From: Gonium pectorale
Lineage: Eukaryota; Chlorophyta; Chlorophyceae; Chlamydomonadales; Volvocaceae
Direction: 5' to 3'
Length of the DNA stretch: 24,348 bases
Assembly (NCBI GenBank): GCA_001584585.1
Contig: LSYV01000007.1
Location: forward strand, 2,521,426 to 2,545,773
The stretch's first letter is position 1. Each line of letters begins with the position of its first letter. A model generated the notes under the pieces. The model was not told the origin of the DNA. It saw only the letters and a program-made list of their open reading frames with translations, and did not search any database. The translations under genes were made by a program, and so were the position numbers. Positions 1 to 10,501 of this stretch are shown piece after piece.

Positions 1-3000
1 GCGGCGGTCGCCCCGCCGCCGTCGACGCCTCCCCGCCAGGGGCCGGCTCCAGCGCCCCCATTGCTGCCAACGCAGAGTTGGAGCGCTGCCGCTGTGGCCG
101 GGCACGCATGGGCTCGTAGGGCGGGTCGTCGGCGTCCGAGGCGCGGGGCTGCATGGGCCGCAGCGGCCGTGACGCGGGGCCGCCGCCCAGGGCCCGCTGC
201 TTGGCGGGCGACGCGCCGTGGCCGACCCAGTTCTCGCGAGGGTCATCGTCGTCGTCGTCCGAAGGCTGCGCGGGCGCAGACAGTGCGGATGCATGGCGGG
301 CACGTCAGGGTCGGGTCGGGCCGGGTCCGCGAGACGGGCGTACACGAGGTGGGCAGTGTTGAGCATGTCCTTTCCATTTCTGCATATTCCAAATTCGGTC
401 GGGTGCAAGGGACCGAAGGGGAAAGGGGCCGCGGGGGAAGGGGCCGGGGAGGGAGCTGGGATAACGCACACACACCTGGTAGTCCTCGTCCAGCATCGCC
501 GCCTTCCGTTTGCCGACAGGGGATGAGGACGAGGAGAGCCGGCGCACGCCGGCGCCAGCTGCAGCTGCCGCCGCCGCCGGCCCCACGGTCCGAACCGGTG
601 GCAGTAGCGTGTGGATGGCGGCACTGGCAGCGCCGGCGCCCAATGTACGGAAGCCGGCGGCGCCGCTCCCGCTGGCCCGCGCGTCAGGCCCATCCGTGGC
701 AGCGCCGTCGTGCGCACCTGCCCAAGGGAACGAAGCCTGGAAGCCGCTGTAATGCAGCGCATCTGCCCCGCCGCTGCAGCCGGCTGCGTTGGAGCTGCCG
801 TCGGCTGCCGCCGCCGGTGCCATATCGTTGCCTGGGTTGTGTTTGGGCATAGAGAAGACGGTGCCGAGCTCCCAAGACTGGGTGATGGGCAGGAGAAAGG
901 CGGGGTCGCCCGCGCCGCCCGCGCAGGGAGTGTCGCCGCCCAGGAGCCAGCCCCCAGCCATATCAGCGAGCCCCGACACGCCCGTCCTCGCACTATCCGG
1001 CGGGCCGTCAATGCCCACGCTGCCTCCGCCAACTGCCGCCTCCGCGCCCGTTGCCTCCGCCGCCGCAGCGGTGCTGTTACGCTGAAGCACGGCGTCCGCG
1101 ACGTCGCCTGCGAAGGCCGCCAGCATGGCGTCAGCGGCCTCATAGTCGAGCTCGCCGCCATGGGGCCTGGCCGCCGCCGTGGCCGCCGCCACCGCCCTGT
1201 GGCCGCCGCCACCGATGGCGCCACCGCCGCGGCGAGCGCGGGCCTGCGGCACGTACTGCGGCTGCAAGTGAGCGCCCGCCATCGCGAGCCCGGCGGCGGC
1301 GGCGCCTCTGGGAGTGAACCGTGCCGCGGCGGTGACCGCGGCGCCGCTGCGGAACGGGTTCCGGTGCCGGTGGTGACCCCCGTACTGCTCGTCCTCTTCA
1401 TTATCCGAGTTTAGCAGGACCGAGAATGGCGGTGTTGAGAGGACCATTGCGCTGCCGAGGGCTCCGAGCAGGCAGGTGCGCGGAGTGTCGAACAAGTGAA
1501 ACCCGTGCAGCGACCCCCCGGGGCTCTGCCCTTGCTGCTCCTGCTGCTGACCGTCCTGCTGCTGTTGTTGCAAGCTGCCGGGCGGCGGCGCGTTCAGGCG
1601 GGGGATCTTGACGCCGCCGGGGATGCCAAGAGCAGCCGCGTCCACGGTATCGACGTTGGCGGCAGCGGCGGTGGCGGCCGGGGGGCTGGTAGCGGCCGCG
1701 CTGGCGGCCATGGATCCAACGGGAGCTAGGGAGTAGGGGTCGGCTTCGGGGTTGGGCTTGGAGGCGGAGCCGGCCGCGGGGGCGGCGGCAGCGCTCGCGA
1801 CTGCGGGGTCGCCGTCACTCATTGGCGCGTCGCGAGATGATTCGTCTGCCGATTGCAAAACGTGGGAGGGATGGGAGAAGGATGACAGCATTGGCAGGGT
1901 GCGGAACATGAATCGCGAGTCTGCAATGAGCCTGGGACACCCTGCCGCGCCCTAGATTGGCACGTCAGACGCTCCGGCCTGGAGAATGCCAGGGCGGACG
2001 GCTGCTCCTGCCTGCCCTCCTTCAACTTGCGCCCCCGGCTCCCCTGCTGTGAACGGCTGACAGGTGCCACTCCAATGCCCCGCACACGTAGGCCACCGAC
2101 CATGTGCGCCGCCTCACCCACCCCACGCTCTCACCCGCAATGCAGGGGACGAAGACGGCCGTGCCGCCACCGGGCCCGGGCGCCGGCGCCCTCTGCTCCG
2201 TCTCCGCCTCTCCGGACGACAGCGCCTGCTCCTCTTTGCCTCCTGCGCCCGCCTCGCCCGCAGCTGCCTGCGGACCCGCCTGCTGTTCATAGCCGTGCTC
2301 CTTCCCCGGCTGCTGCTGCTGCTGCGACGGCGTCTGCCTCTGAACGTCCTGTGGCGAGCCAGACACCGCTATCCCGGCGTCCACATCCAACGCAGCCTCG
2401 CCAATGTCTGCGCCGCCGCTCCCGCTGCCTGATCCGCTGCCACCGGTGTCCGCTGCTGCCGCTGGTCCAGCCATCACCGCCTGAGCGTACGCGGGCGCGG
2501 CGGGCTCCGACACCTGGTGAGCCGGCTCCGCTACCGCCGAGTGCTGCATCGGCTGCTGCGATGGGCCCTGGGCTCCTTCGCCCGGGTGCAGCGGCGGCAA
2601 AGCAGGCGCAGCGCCGCCGCCGCTCGTCCGCTCCTGGAGCGCATGCTGGGAGGGCAGCTGGCTCTGCATCACCTGTTGCGAGAGCTGCCGTTGCAGCTGA
2701 GATGGGTGCTGCTGATGCTGCGGTGGTGGTGGCAGCGGCGGCAGCGACATGCCCGCCGGGTGGAGCCCTGCGCCGGCGCCCGAGGCGCCCTGCGGGAACG
2801 CGCCTCCGTGCGCGACCCGCCGAGCCGCAAATGGCGCCGGATCAGCGCTGAAGCCGTCCGCTGGCACACATGCGGAGACGAGGTGGCTCAGTGACGGCAT
2901 CGACGAGATGTTGATCGGAAGGGACAGGGAAAGCGGCATCTGCAGCGAGCCGAAGCCAGATGAGGCCCGGCCCGCCGCAATTCCGCAGCCAGCGGTGGCA

Positions 3001-6000
3001 TCCTCAGCGCCGAAGGCGCCGCTGTGACGGCGGCCCATGGCAGCAGCGGCCGCAGCCTGACCGCCGAATGCCGTCGCCAGCGACGGCTGCGGCATGGGCA
3101 GCGGCAGGGAGCCGTAGCGGCCGAGCGAACCGCCGCGGGAGGACGGCGGCGAGGGGCCGTCGGATTCGTCGCCCGCCGCTGCCTGTGCGGACTGCACGGA
3201 CAGCCGCCGCCGTGGCGGGGGCAGTGGGTCGTCCTCCGCCAGCAGCTCATCCTCCACCTCCACCTCCTCCTCATCGCTGGTTGTGACGTTGCCCCGGCGG
3301 CCGCCGCCCTTGCGCTTGCCCGAACCCTTCTTGGCAGGCGGCTTGCGCTTCTTGTTCGCTGCGTTGCCGGCGCCGCTCCGCCCCGCGACGCCTCTGCAGG
3401 GCATTGGCGTGACCGCGTTACCAACGCGCACCTCCTCCACAGACAATACGTCACGGTAACGCTGGGCGGTACCGGCAAGAGCATGGGGCGGGACATCAGA
3501 AAGCGTCAGACGTTGGCAGGGCTTGGCGGAGGCGTACGAGGACTGCGCACCGTCAACACGTGCGCTAGCGGAGCAGCAGCAGCCCCCTGCCCGCCTCCCC
3601 CCGGGGCGCGAGCGGCTGCCGGTGAGGAGCTGGGCCGGCCAGTCAGTCTGGGCCTCCCAACCCTGCTGCCCTCCCAACAGAGGCCACCCAAGGCGCATGT
3701 CGCAGTCACCCACCCGGCGGTGTCATCCGACGCCACAGAGTTCGGCCCCAGGTTCTCGCACTCCTGGCAGCTGCACTGCGGGCCGCACGTGACGCCGCCC
3801 TGCACAGCACAGCACAGCACGCGTGCGGGGGGAGGCGAGTGCCGGGAGGAGCGGGCGTTCATGCAAACGTCGCAGGCGTCACGGAAACGGTCATGGCAAG
3901 GACTAGTCCGGCAGGCGCCCTCTGGCCGGTCACGTGTTCCATCCGGGCACATGTGGCCCCTGTACACCCCTCAACACGCGCGTCACCGCACCTGGCTGTA
4001 CCCGGCGGATCGAAAGGGTCGCGACCTGCACTGGCGGTGCCCCTTGGCAGCCCACGGCGCGCAGCAGCCACACCACCGCACACCGCATCGCATCGCACCG
4101 CGGCACCTCACACCGCACGCCGCTGCGACGCACCGCACCGCACCTGGTAGCACTCGCAGTACTTCTTGAGGCAGTGCGATTTGCGGCAGTTGCAGCCACG
4201 CGAGTGAATGCCCCTGCCGTTGCCGTTGTTTAGAATCTTGCGCTTGAAGGCCTGTTGTGGAATAGGCGGCGCACAGCGGTGGGGTGGCGCTGAGGAACGC
4301 ATGGTCTCAAGCAGCAGGACCGCACCAACCGGCGGCCAGGCCTCCAACCATAGCAGGAGGCGTACAAATTGTCACATGTTGGGGGCGGGAGGGAGGAATA
4401 AGCATGCAACGGCCCACTGGCAAAGGCCCTCCTGGTACAAGGCGAACGTGTGCTGGGCTCTACTCGCGTGTAACGCATCGCACCGTGGGGTCCCTGGCCG
4501 CGATGTCCACTCTGCGCTGCCGGACCAGAGCCGCGTGCTCGGGCGTGTTCTTGCAGTCCTGGCACGAACAATCGCTGCAGTACTGTCCCGCGGAGAAGCA
4601 GTCGCAGTAGAGCTTGAGGCACTGGCTGCGCTTGCAGCGACACGAGCGCCCGTTGCTGCGATGCGGGCACACAAGGATGGGTGGGGGTAATGAAGAAGGG
4701 AAACGGGTCGCGTCGCGGACACCGAATCGCATACTCAATAGAAGAACTTGTGGTGGGGGGAGCGGGGTGATGGGGAAAAAACAAGGCGTTCTCACTAGTT
4801 AGGCCTGAGGCACATGTCGTCTTGTTCCGAACCACAGACGTAAAGTAACCAAAAAGCGCCCACCGTCCCACCGCAACTATCGATAGGACCCGTTCCGGGG
4901 AGAGGGGTGAGGGGAGAGAGGTGGGGGAACTTCAGGCAGGTGGCCGGGCGGCGTGGCGGCCTCGCAGGCGCACGTCCGCGGGACGAAAAGCAAAATTACT
5001 AGCACAGGGTGGGGCGAGACTCGCGAGATAATGTTTTTCGGAGTCCCGAGATGAATGACCGCTGGGGACGGGTAGGGAAGCTGCCCTCCACAGGCACGGT
5101 TACTGCGAACTTCAAGTAGGGGACTGGCAGCCGCTAACGCTCAGTGGTGTTGGGCTTAGATTCTAGGTGCTCGACGGCACCTGAGCCTAGGGCCGTACAA
5201 ACAGTATGCAGGTGAGCACTCAACCGAATGGGGGAATCCAAGTGCTTAAGACCGACTTAAGCAGTTGCCCTTGCACAGCGAGTCCCACGCGTTCACGCGC
5301 TGAGGTGTGCTTCAACCCTGGCGCCTTCCTCGCAACACTATATGTACAATGTGAGCTTGGACGTCCGGATAGCGGTCAGGCTCGCCATCCTTTCACTCGG
5401 TGCACAGACGTGCGCGCCATATGTGCAGTCCGCCACCCCGCACTCACGTGTCCGAACCGCGGCGGACCTTGCTCACACCGCCGCCGGACGAACCGCCGGG
5501 CCTTCTCGGCGGAGGGAACAGCCGCCCGGGCAGCGACGACGGATCGTGACCGGGTCCCTCTGCGGCCGTGCGAGGAGGGCAGAGTCCCGTCTCACCACCA
5601 GATGGGCCCAAGGGCGGGACATACGGACGAATGTGCGGTGGCCGGCGACACGGGCCATAACAGGGCCTGTACACCACGCCGCAGCTCGCTTTGGTTGTGT
5701 GTTTGGGCCTCACTGGCACACGTCGCATCCGGGGCCCTACCGCTGTCCGCGCCCGAGTTTTGGCGACTTGATGTGCCAGGAACCTCGAACGCTCCGGCCC
5801 CGCCGGTGCCGCCAAACAGCATCGAATTGGCCGTACGCGTCCGTTGCGGCCGCTGCAGCGTCGCTGGCGTCGAGCCGCCGCCTGCGCCGGCGCCGCCGAT
5901 GCCTGACCCGCAGCCGGCGCCAGCGCCAGCACCACCAGAGGCACCGCCGCGCGGCGGCAGTCCGAGCCTGGCCGCTGCAGCCGCTGTTGCAACGGCCGCC

Positions 6001-8450
6001 GCCGACAGACTGCCGCTTCCACTGCCGGTGCGCGCCGCAGCTCCGGCGCCGCTGGCTTGGCGCGAAATGGGGTCAGTCGAGATACCGTGCCTCTCGACCG
6101 CGCCGCCGTTTCCGGTACCACCGGCGTCACCGCCCTGCTGCTGCTGTCCCGAGCAGTGAAAGATTTCCGCATCGTGGGCCGACGGCGTGTGCAGCGCCTC
6201 ACAGCCGCCGCCGCTGCTGCCTCGCAGCATCCTCGGGTTCACAGCATCCAACTCAAGCGGCGCCGGGAGGGGCAGGCGCGAGGTGGGGTCCTGGAAGGAC
6301 TCGCCCGCGCCCCGGCCGTCCGCACCACTGCTGTGGATGCCAAATGTCAGGTCGTTGGACGGCCCACCGAAGCCGCCGAGCACGCCGCTGAGGCCGGTTC
6401 CCAAGCCACCGCTCCTCAGCCCGCCCAGGCTGCCGCTGAGACCGCTCCCCATCCCCGCCCCCATCAAGAAGTCTGGCAGGGAAGAGAGCAACCCCGCGCC
6501 GGCCGCGGCACTGCTGTTGAAGGGCCCGCCGGGGAGGAGGGAGGCTCCGATGCCCGGCCCCGATCCGGATCCCTGCTCTTCCTTGATGCGCAGTGCCTCG
6601 TGGGGAGCAGCCTGGGTCCCCTGCAGCACAATGGTTGGGATGGGGCCGCGGGTGGGACATGGCGGTGGATGGCGCGGTGAGGGGAGCTCCAGAAGTTCTC
6701 GAAATGCAGAAACATTCTGTGCCGGCAAATCGCTTCTATCATGTCCCGCAAGGATGCAGCCGTGCACTGGACTCAGAACATACGACCGCGCTCGCGTTAC
6801 TCACGTCAAAGGCAGGACGCTCCTGGCCCTGAGCCGGCTGCGAAAGCGCGCCGTTGGAGGCCCTGGGGACGGTCGCCAGGGCCGGCAGCACCGGCACCGG
6901 CCGCTGCAGGACGCAGGGAGACGTCCTCGAGCCGCCGAGTTCGCCATCGGCGACCCCGGTAGTAGCGTCAGAGGTGCCGTCGCCGGTGCCGCCAGACGCA
7001 TCTTGCTTAGCCCTGTGCTCAAGACCGCAGCTGCTGCGTCGGTGGCCGGCGAAGGTGGCGGCGACGCCAAGGGCGGCAGCGGAGGGGCCATGCAGCAGTG
7101 AGGATGTCTGTGGCGGCGGCAGGAGGCGCGACGGCGACGGCAGCCCTGACTCTTCGTCGTTTGCAAGCAGCATGTCCTTCACCGTCAGCTGCAGACCCGC
7201 GGCAGTAGTGCCGCTGAGGCCGCCGGCGCTGTCACGCGACGGGAGGACCCCGGCGCCTGCAGCGAGGCTTCCCAGGCCCCCGAAGCCACCCGAAAGGTTC
7301 CAACTGAATGAAAACCCCAGACAGCCGGGGCTGGCTGCGGAGCCTGGGGCCGACGCGTTGCCATTCTGCAGCCGAAGGGGCAGGGTGCACAGGGGGATTT
7401 TATTCGGGAACGGTAGGGGGAATGAAGGGGCGGCGGTAGGGGTCAGGGTGCGTGCGTAGCAGTCTACGACTGTTACTTGCGCGTCCTCTCCGGCGCTGTG
7501 GCAGCGGAAAGCAAACAAAGAGACCCGGCGGCGGCGCGCCGCGGTTTGATGTGATACGGCGTTGGAGGTTTAGGCAGAAGGCGGGGAGGACGTGGAAATC
7601 CTGACCAGTGGGCTCCTGCGCCACGCCAGCGCTCACGCAGCAGCTTAAACTGCCACTATGCGCGCAAACACTGCGCACCTTGAAGGGATTGGACGCAGCG
7701 CCGGGCGTGCCACCCCCCTGCTGCTGCTGCTGCTGATGCGGCGGCAGGCGAAGCTGTCCGCCATCCGCATCCAGCGCATGCACCACGGCGGCGATTACCT
7801 CGGATGCGCCACCGGCCGCGGTTGCGCGGGCCATGGGGAACGGCAGGTTGGGGAGTGCGGGGGGCCTTCCATCGGCGACGTCAGCAAAACTCTGCTCGAA
7901 CTCCGTGCGCTGCTCAGGCTGAGAGCGCTGGCGGGGCGTGGGTGTGAAGGCACTCCCCTTGACCGGGGTGTCTGAGAACGTGAACATGGAGTTGAGGTAT
8001 CCCCATCCCCCGGTTGGGCTCATTAGCAGCCGGTCGGCGGACAAAGCCGGGGAGTGCTGGAAGCTTTCGAGGGGGTCGACGCCACCGTATGATCCAATGC
8101 CACGCAGGTTTGCCAAAGGCGAGGAGAGCGCGTCCCGGCGCGGAGATGGCTGGAAGAGTGGCGGTGGGGCCAGCACTGCGCGCGACGGGTCGAAGTCTCG
8201 ACCGAAGATCGGCCCGCCCGTGCTGTGCTCGCCATCAGCTTTGCGAGCAGGCCCCTGCGATTGGGCGCGGGGCGTGGCCTGCTAACGGCCAAGCGCGAAG
8301 GGCGGGAGCAGGGCAACCAGCGCGCCAGTGAGCCTATCATGCACATGGATTACAGCATAAGCGCGCTCGTGAACGATCATGGCAGTTCACCTTGGCATTC
8401 GCTGCGCAATCCCCCGGCTCGGCGTCTCGCGGGGGCGAGGTGCGCCGCAT
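1..8450 (-). CDS. Giant CXC-domain (tesmin/TSO1/LIN54-like) DNA-binding protein, 3' end outside window
   Basis: Model read by eye, exons in transcript order: 8450-8391, 8278-7679, 7365-6805, 6620-5596, 4655-4484, 4251-4144, 3799-3710, 3461-2135, 1845-476, 265-1 (continues left). Every junction keeps phase, giving at least 1,859 residues. The start ATG (8450) opens a 20-codon exon beginning [17 protein letters not shown] in the upstream frame at 8279-8290 rules out extending the second exon. Two nine-cysteine CXC modules lie at about residues 755-870; that paired CXC signature is diagnostic. Known family role: nuclear DNA binding to TTYGAA-like CHR elements, often as the LIN54-type subunit of DREAM/MuvB cell-cycle repressor or activator complexes. 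The flanks are Ala/Gly/Gln/Ser low complexity, with poly-Q at about 7720, 6140, 2320 and 1555, and a basic NLS-like patch follows the CXC pair. At this length it is far larger than LIN54 or plant CPP proteins, mainly from the roughly 980-residue C-terminal part. Weak points are the 940-bp intron 4656-5595 and the acceptor at 3461, for which 3542 is an in-phase alternative. A join of two genes is possible but less likely. Confidence 0.85.
3296..3358 (-). other. Basic NLS-like patch followed by an acidic stretch in the CXC protein
   Basis: In the exon after the CXC pair the protein reads [19 protein letters not shown], a lysine/arginine cluster resembling a bipartite nuclear localisation signal. 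It is followed directly by a Ser/Asp/Glu run ([19 protein letters not shown]). This agrees with the expected nuclear location. The function is inferred from composition only. Confidence 0.6.
3710..4251 (-). other. Second CXC module, split across two exons (4251-4144 and 3799-3710)
   Basis: The first exon (36 codons) gives [10 protein letters not shown] and then [20 protein letters not shown]. The second (30 codons) begins [18 protein letters not shown]. Together they give C-X-C-X4-C-X3-Y-C-X-C-X6-C-X3-C-X-C-X2-C, the family's CXC2 spacing, so the 344-bp intron 3800-4143 interrupts the zinc-binding module right after CYQ. Both junctions are phase 0. The join is supported independently, because neither half alone has a complete cysteine set. 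Confidence 0.93.
4075..4143. repeat. Imperfect CACCG/CATCG short-unit repeat inside an intron
   Basis: About 70 bp of degenerate 5-bp units (caccg, cacac, catcg) sit directly at the donor end of the intron that splits CXC2. On the coding strand this reads as repeated GTGCGGT units, so several GT donor look-alikes follow the true one at 4143-4142. A second small repeat of CACAG units (about 3801-3820) sits at the acceptor end of the same intron. Confidence 0.7.
4484..4655 (-). other. Exon encoding the first CXC module
   Basis: The exon encodes [19 protein letters not shown] and continues to a CSCQDCKN end. Its nine cysteines follow C-X-C-X4-C-X3-Y-C-X-C-X6-C-X2-C-X-C-X2-C, the same spacing as LIN54 CXC1. 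The Tyr in KLYCDC is the residue known in the family to insert into the DNA minor groove. After the module comes a short conserved-type spacer ending in ARDPT. It joins the next exon to read RDPTAFKRKI, matching the family's 'R(N/D)PxAFxPKI' linker. Acceptor is GCATCGCAG (4658-4656) and donor is ACG/GTGCG (4484). Confidence 0.93.
4656..5595 (-). other. Long intron (about 940 bp) before the first CXC exon
   Basis: The other introns of this gene that I could place are 112-344 bp. The 5596-6620 exon ends ATC TGG TG before GTGAGAC (phase 2), and the CXC1 exon supplies the third base, giving a Cys codon. No further exon in the interval is convincing, though a minus-strand stretch at about 5444-5590 is open and Pro/Gly-rich. 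A hidden exon or another donor remains possible. Most of 4690-5200 is less GC-rich than the exons and I see no other feature there. Confidence 0.5.
7718..7735. repeat. CTG/CAG trinucleotide run coding for poly-glutamine
   Basis: Six perfect CTG units on the plus strand read as CAG codons on the coding minus strand, within a His-Gln-rich stretch of the CXC protein just before the donor at 7679. Shorter CAG-rich runs recur in the same gene near 1555, 2320 and 6140. These are typical of low-complexity algal regulatory proteins and probably length-variable. Confidence 0.85.
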
Positions 8451-8461
8451 ACTGTAGTTGG

Positions 8462-8471
8462 CCAATTCAAA
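8462..8471 (-). promoter_or_regulatory. Overlapping CCAAT box and CHR-like TTTGAA
   Basis: On the gene's strand the sequence is TTTGAATTGG: a CHR-type TTTGAA (the element bound by LIN54-class CXC proteins) running into an inverted CCAAT. It lies 12-21 bp upstream of the ATG, so it may fall in the 5'UTR. A 6-mer alone is weak evidence. The interest lies in its combination with the E2F site. Confidence 0.35.
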
Positions 8472-8649
8472 GTTCTAACCCGTATGGTTCATGCACGCTC
8501 AGGCAGCCGCAACGCAGACCATCTGCCGGGTACTGCGTCCTCTTGGGGCGAACCTTGTTACGCGAACAAGCGCATGTTTGCAGGCTGCTTTTCAACCTAC
8601 AGGGCCGGCCAAAGCCCCGAGTGAGGCTCAGTAGATGCAGTAGATGCAG

Positions 8650-8661
8650 TTCCCGCCAAAA
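8650..8661 (-). promoter_or_regulatory. Exact E2F/DP-type site
   Basis: On the coding strand of the CXC gene this reads TTTTGGCGGGAA, identical to the textbook strong E2F/DP site. It lies about 200 bp upstream of the start codon. A 12-bp exact match is unlikely by chance in a window this size. E2F/DP binding here is inferred, not shown. Confidence 0.6.
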
Positions 8662-8670
8662 TTTTCCCGT

Positions 8671-10215
8671 CACGGCAAAGGCCACGGGCTCCCGCCGGTC
8701 CGAGCTAACTAGGCTGTACGCCTATACGAGTTCCCCAATTCATCTGCACAGCTTGTTCATAAAACAAGGTATGCATGCGTGGGCAGGCTCCGGACCATAT
8801 TCCAAAGGTTTTCGCACGCACCACACTTCGCTAATAGCCCAATGTAAGAGCTCAAGCTTCGTAGCATAGCGGGCGTTCAGGGCAAGGCAAGAATAGCACG
8901 GGTTCTGGCCCCTTGACGGCAAAACCATCGTCGTGTGTCCTTCCACCCTTTCCACCCAATTGACACTGTAATGCAAGCGTTTAAGACCATACGAGGAGCT
9001 GGCAGGCTGTGCGCAGACCCTGATGAGCGGGGTGCTCACCTTCACTTCCCCTCCCGTGTTCCCCTGAAACTCCTCATTCACACCGGGTACGTCGAGGGTG
9101 ACGAGTATGGCACGCTCTGCTGGAGGGGGGCGGGACGCAGAGCAGCCACGCCTGAAAACCGGCAAGCCACACGTCCTCGCACAGCCCGCTGCCTGAACCT
9201 GGCAACAAAGCATCAACGGCCATATAACATGTCGTACGCACTCTGCATAGGTAGAGGTAGGTAGAGCCATCCTGTCCGCCCCTCCATGGGTAAAAATTGC
9301 CAAAGGCGGGGCAGGCCAAAAGTCTAGAAAGGTTGGCCCTAAGCGCGGCGCGTTTGGTCATGTTTTTTTATCAAAGGCGGCCGTCACATGATTCGCCAAC
9401 ACTCACTGGTAAAGCGCGTCAAGCGCGTGCAGTTTGTGTCGCAGCGCACATGACCCCAGACGCTCCCCAGAGTAGGTGCGTTAGTGACAGGCTCCTCGCT
9501 GCAGTGCAAGTGGTCCAGCAACGAGACGGCCACTGGCCCGGACGTAGGCCCACAACGCATCCATGACATGTACTAAACGCAGCTGTGTACATGGGCGCAT
9601 CACATCCTGCCTCGCGGGTTCTTCGGCACCTTACATGGTCGTGGCCCGCAGAGGCTAGCTCCTGTGGGGCACGGAGGACCCGCAACATGTAGGAAAGCAT
9701 ACCTGCAGACAGCACAACAACACGGGGCTTGGGCCCGTAACATGCCGCGCCCATCTCAGCAGCAAGCCCTGCCTGCCCCACGAAGCCCTAACCAACGGCT
9801 CGAGAAAAAAGGCTTTCGCGGGATGCATCCGCCAAAGCCATAACGCTCAATACTCGGGACGGCCGGGACCTCATAAAATCATGGAACGTCTGCAACAAAG
9901 GCAGCATTCCGTGTAGTGGCATGGCCCCTGACACAACGCAACGCCCCTGCGGCGTCAACACACGAGGAGCACGCGGAACAGACCTGGCCTGCAAGAATGA
10001 GCGTCTACGGCATATGAAGCTCACGCGCAGCGTGCAGACACCGTGACCGGAAGAACGCCGGGCAACCACGTCATGCTAGTCTCCCACACGTTATCAGTCC
10101 ATTGGATTGGAGGCCCCCTAGCCTATTGCATAAAAAGAGCGCATGCTCCCATATGTACGAGGATGGTAACGTATGGGCCGGTGGACCCATGCAACAAAAA
10201 CACCTCGCATTGCCA
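8671..10215. other. Spacer between the two minus-strand genes; no gene supported
   Basis: This stretch is less GC-biased than the flanking exons. The longest open frame (minus, about 8740-9303, 187 codons) has no recognisable domain, no splice context and a composition unlike the neighbouring proteins, so I do not call it. No tRNA, rRNA or clear transposon termini were seen. It should contain the distal promoter of the CXC gene. Confidence 0.5.
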
Positions 10216-10220
10216 TTACA
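10216..10220 (-). terminator. TGTAA polyadenylation signal of the membrane-protein gene
   Basis: TTACA on the plus strand is TGTAA on the minus strand, the usual poly(A) signal of volvocine algae. It lies about 285 bp beyond the TAA stop at 10504-10502, a normal 3'UTR length for these algae. The cleavage site would be some 10-15 bp further to the left. Confidence 0.55.
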
Positions 10221-10501
10221 TACAACGTTGCTGCAACCTATGTTCCCAACAAAGGCCTTGCGCAGCGATCCGCCAGCAGCGCTGCGCACCGCCCACCGGT
10301 CGGACCACCCCTCCTGCCGCCACGCTGCCGTTCAAGCCACCACACTGCCGCGCCCCCGAGCACCGCGCGCTCAGCACTACGACCCCCGCCCGTTCCTCCG
10401 TTCCCTGCCAGGCCCTAACACCCGCATCTCCAGCGCACCTCCCGTCCGACCCGTTTACCATCTTCACTACCCCGCACCCCGGCAGCCGCCTCCCCCGTCC
10501 C

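Larger units (their letters stand above)
8451..8670 (-). promoter_or_regulatory. Promoter/5'UTR region of the CXC gene
   Basis: This is the sequence immediately upstream of the 8450 start codon. It holds, from far to near: an E2F-type 12-mer at 8650-8661, preceded by two tandem CAGTAGATG units (8629-8646), and a CCAAT motif overlapping a TTTGAA at 8462-8471. The transcription start is not visible, so which motifs are upstream of it is unknown. An A at -3 of the ATG suits the start choice. Confidence 0.55.

Noticed and set aside
3024..4169. 381-codon plus-strand open frame
   Set aside because: It is antisense to the CXC exons and introns, Arg/Ala/His-rich with no domain. It is a shadow of the GC-rich coding strand.
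5206..6391. Two overlapping plus-strand frames of 317 and 349 codons
   Set aside because: They lie opposite the Gly/Ala-rich exon 6620-5596 and its intron. Composition is pure shadow (Pro/Arg/Ala), with no recognisable motif.
8740..9303. 187-codon minus-strand frame in the spacer
   Set aside because: Some stretches look protein-like (LDVPGVNEEFQGN), but there is no domain, no splice context and no homology I can recognise. Kept only as a note.
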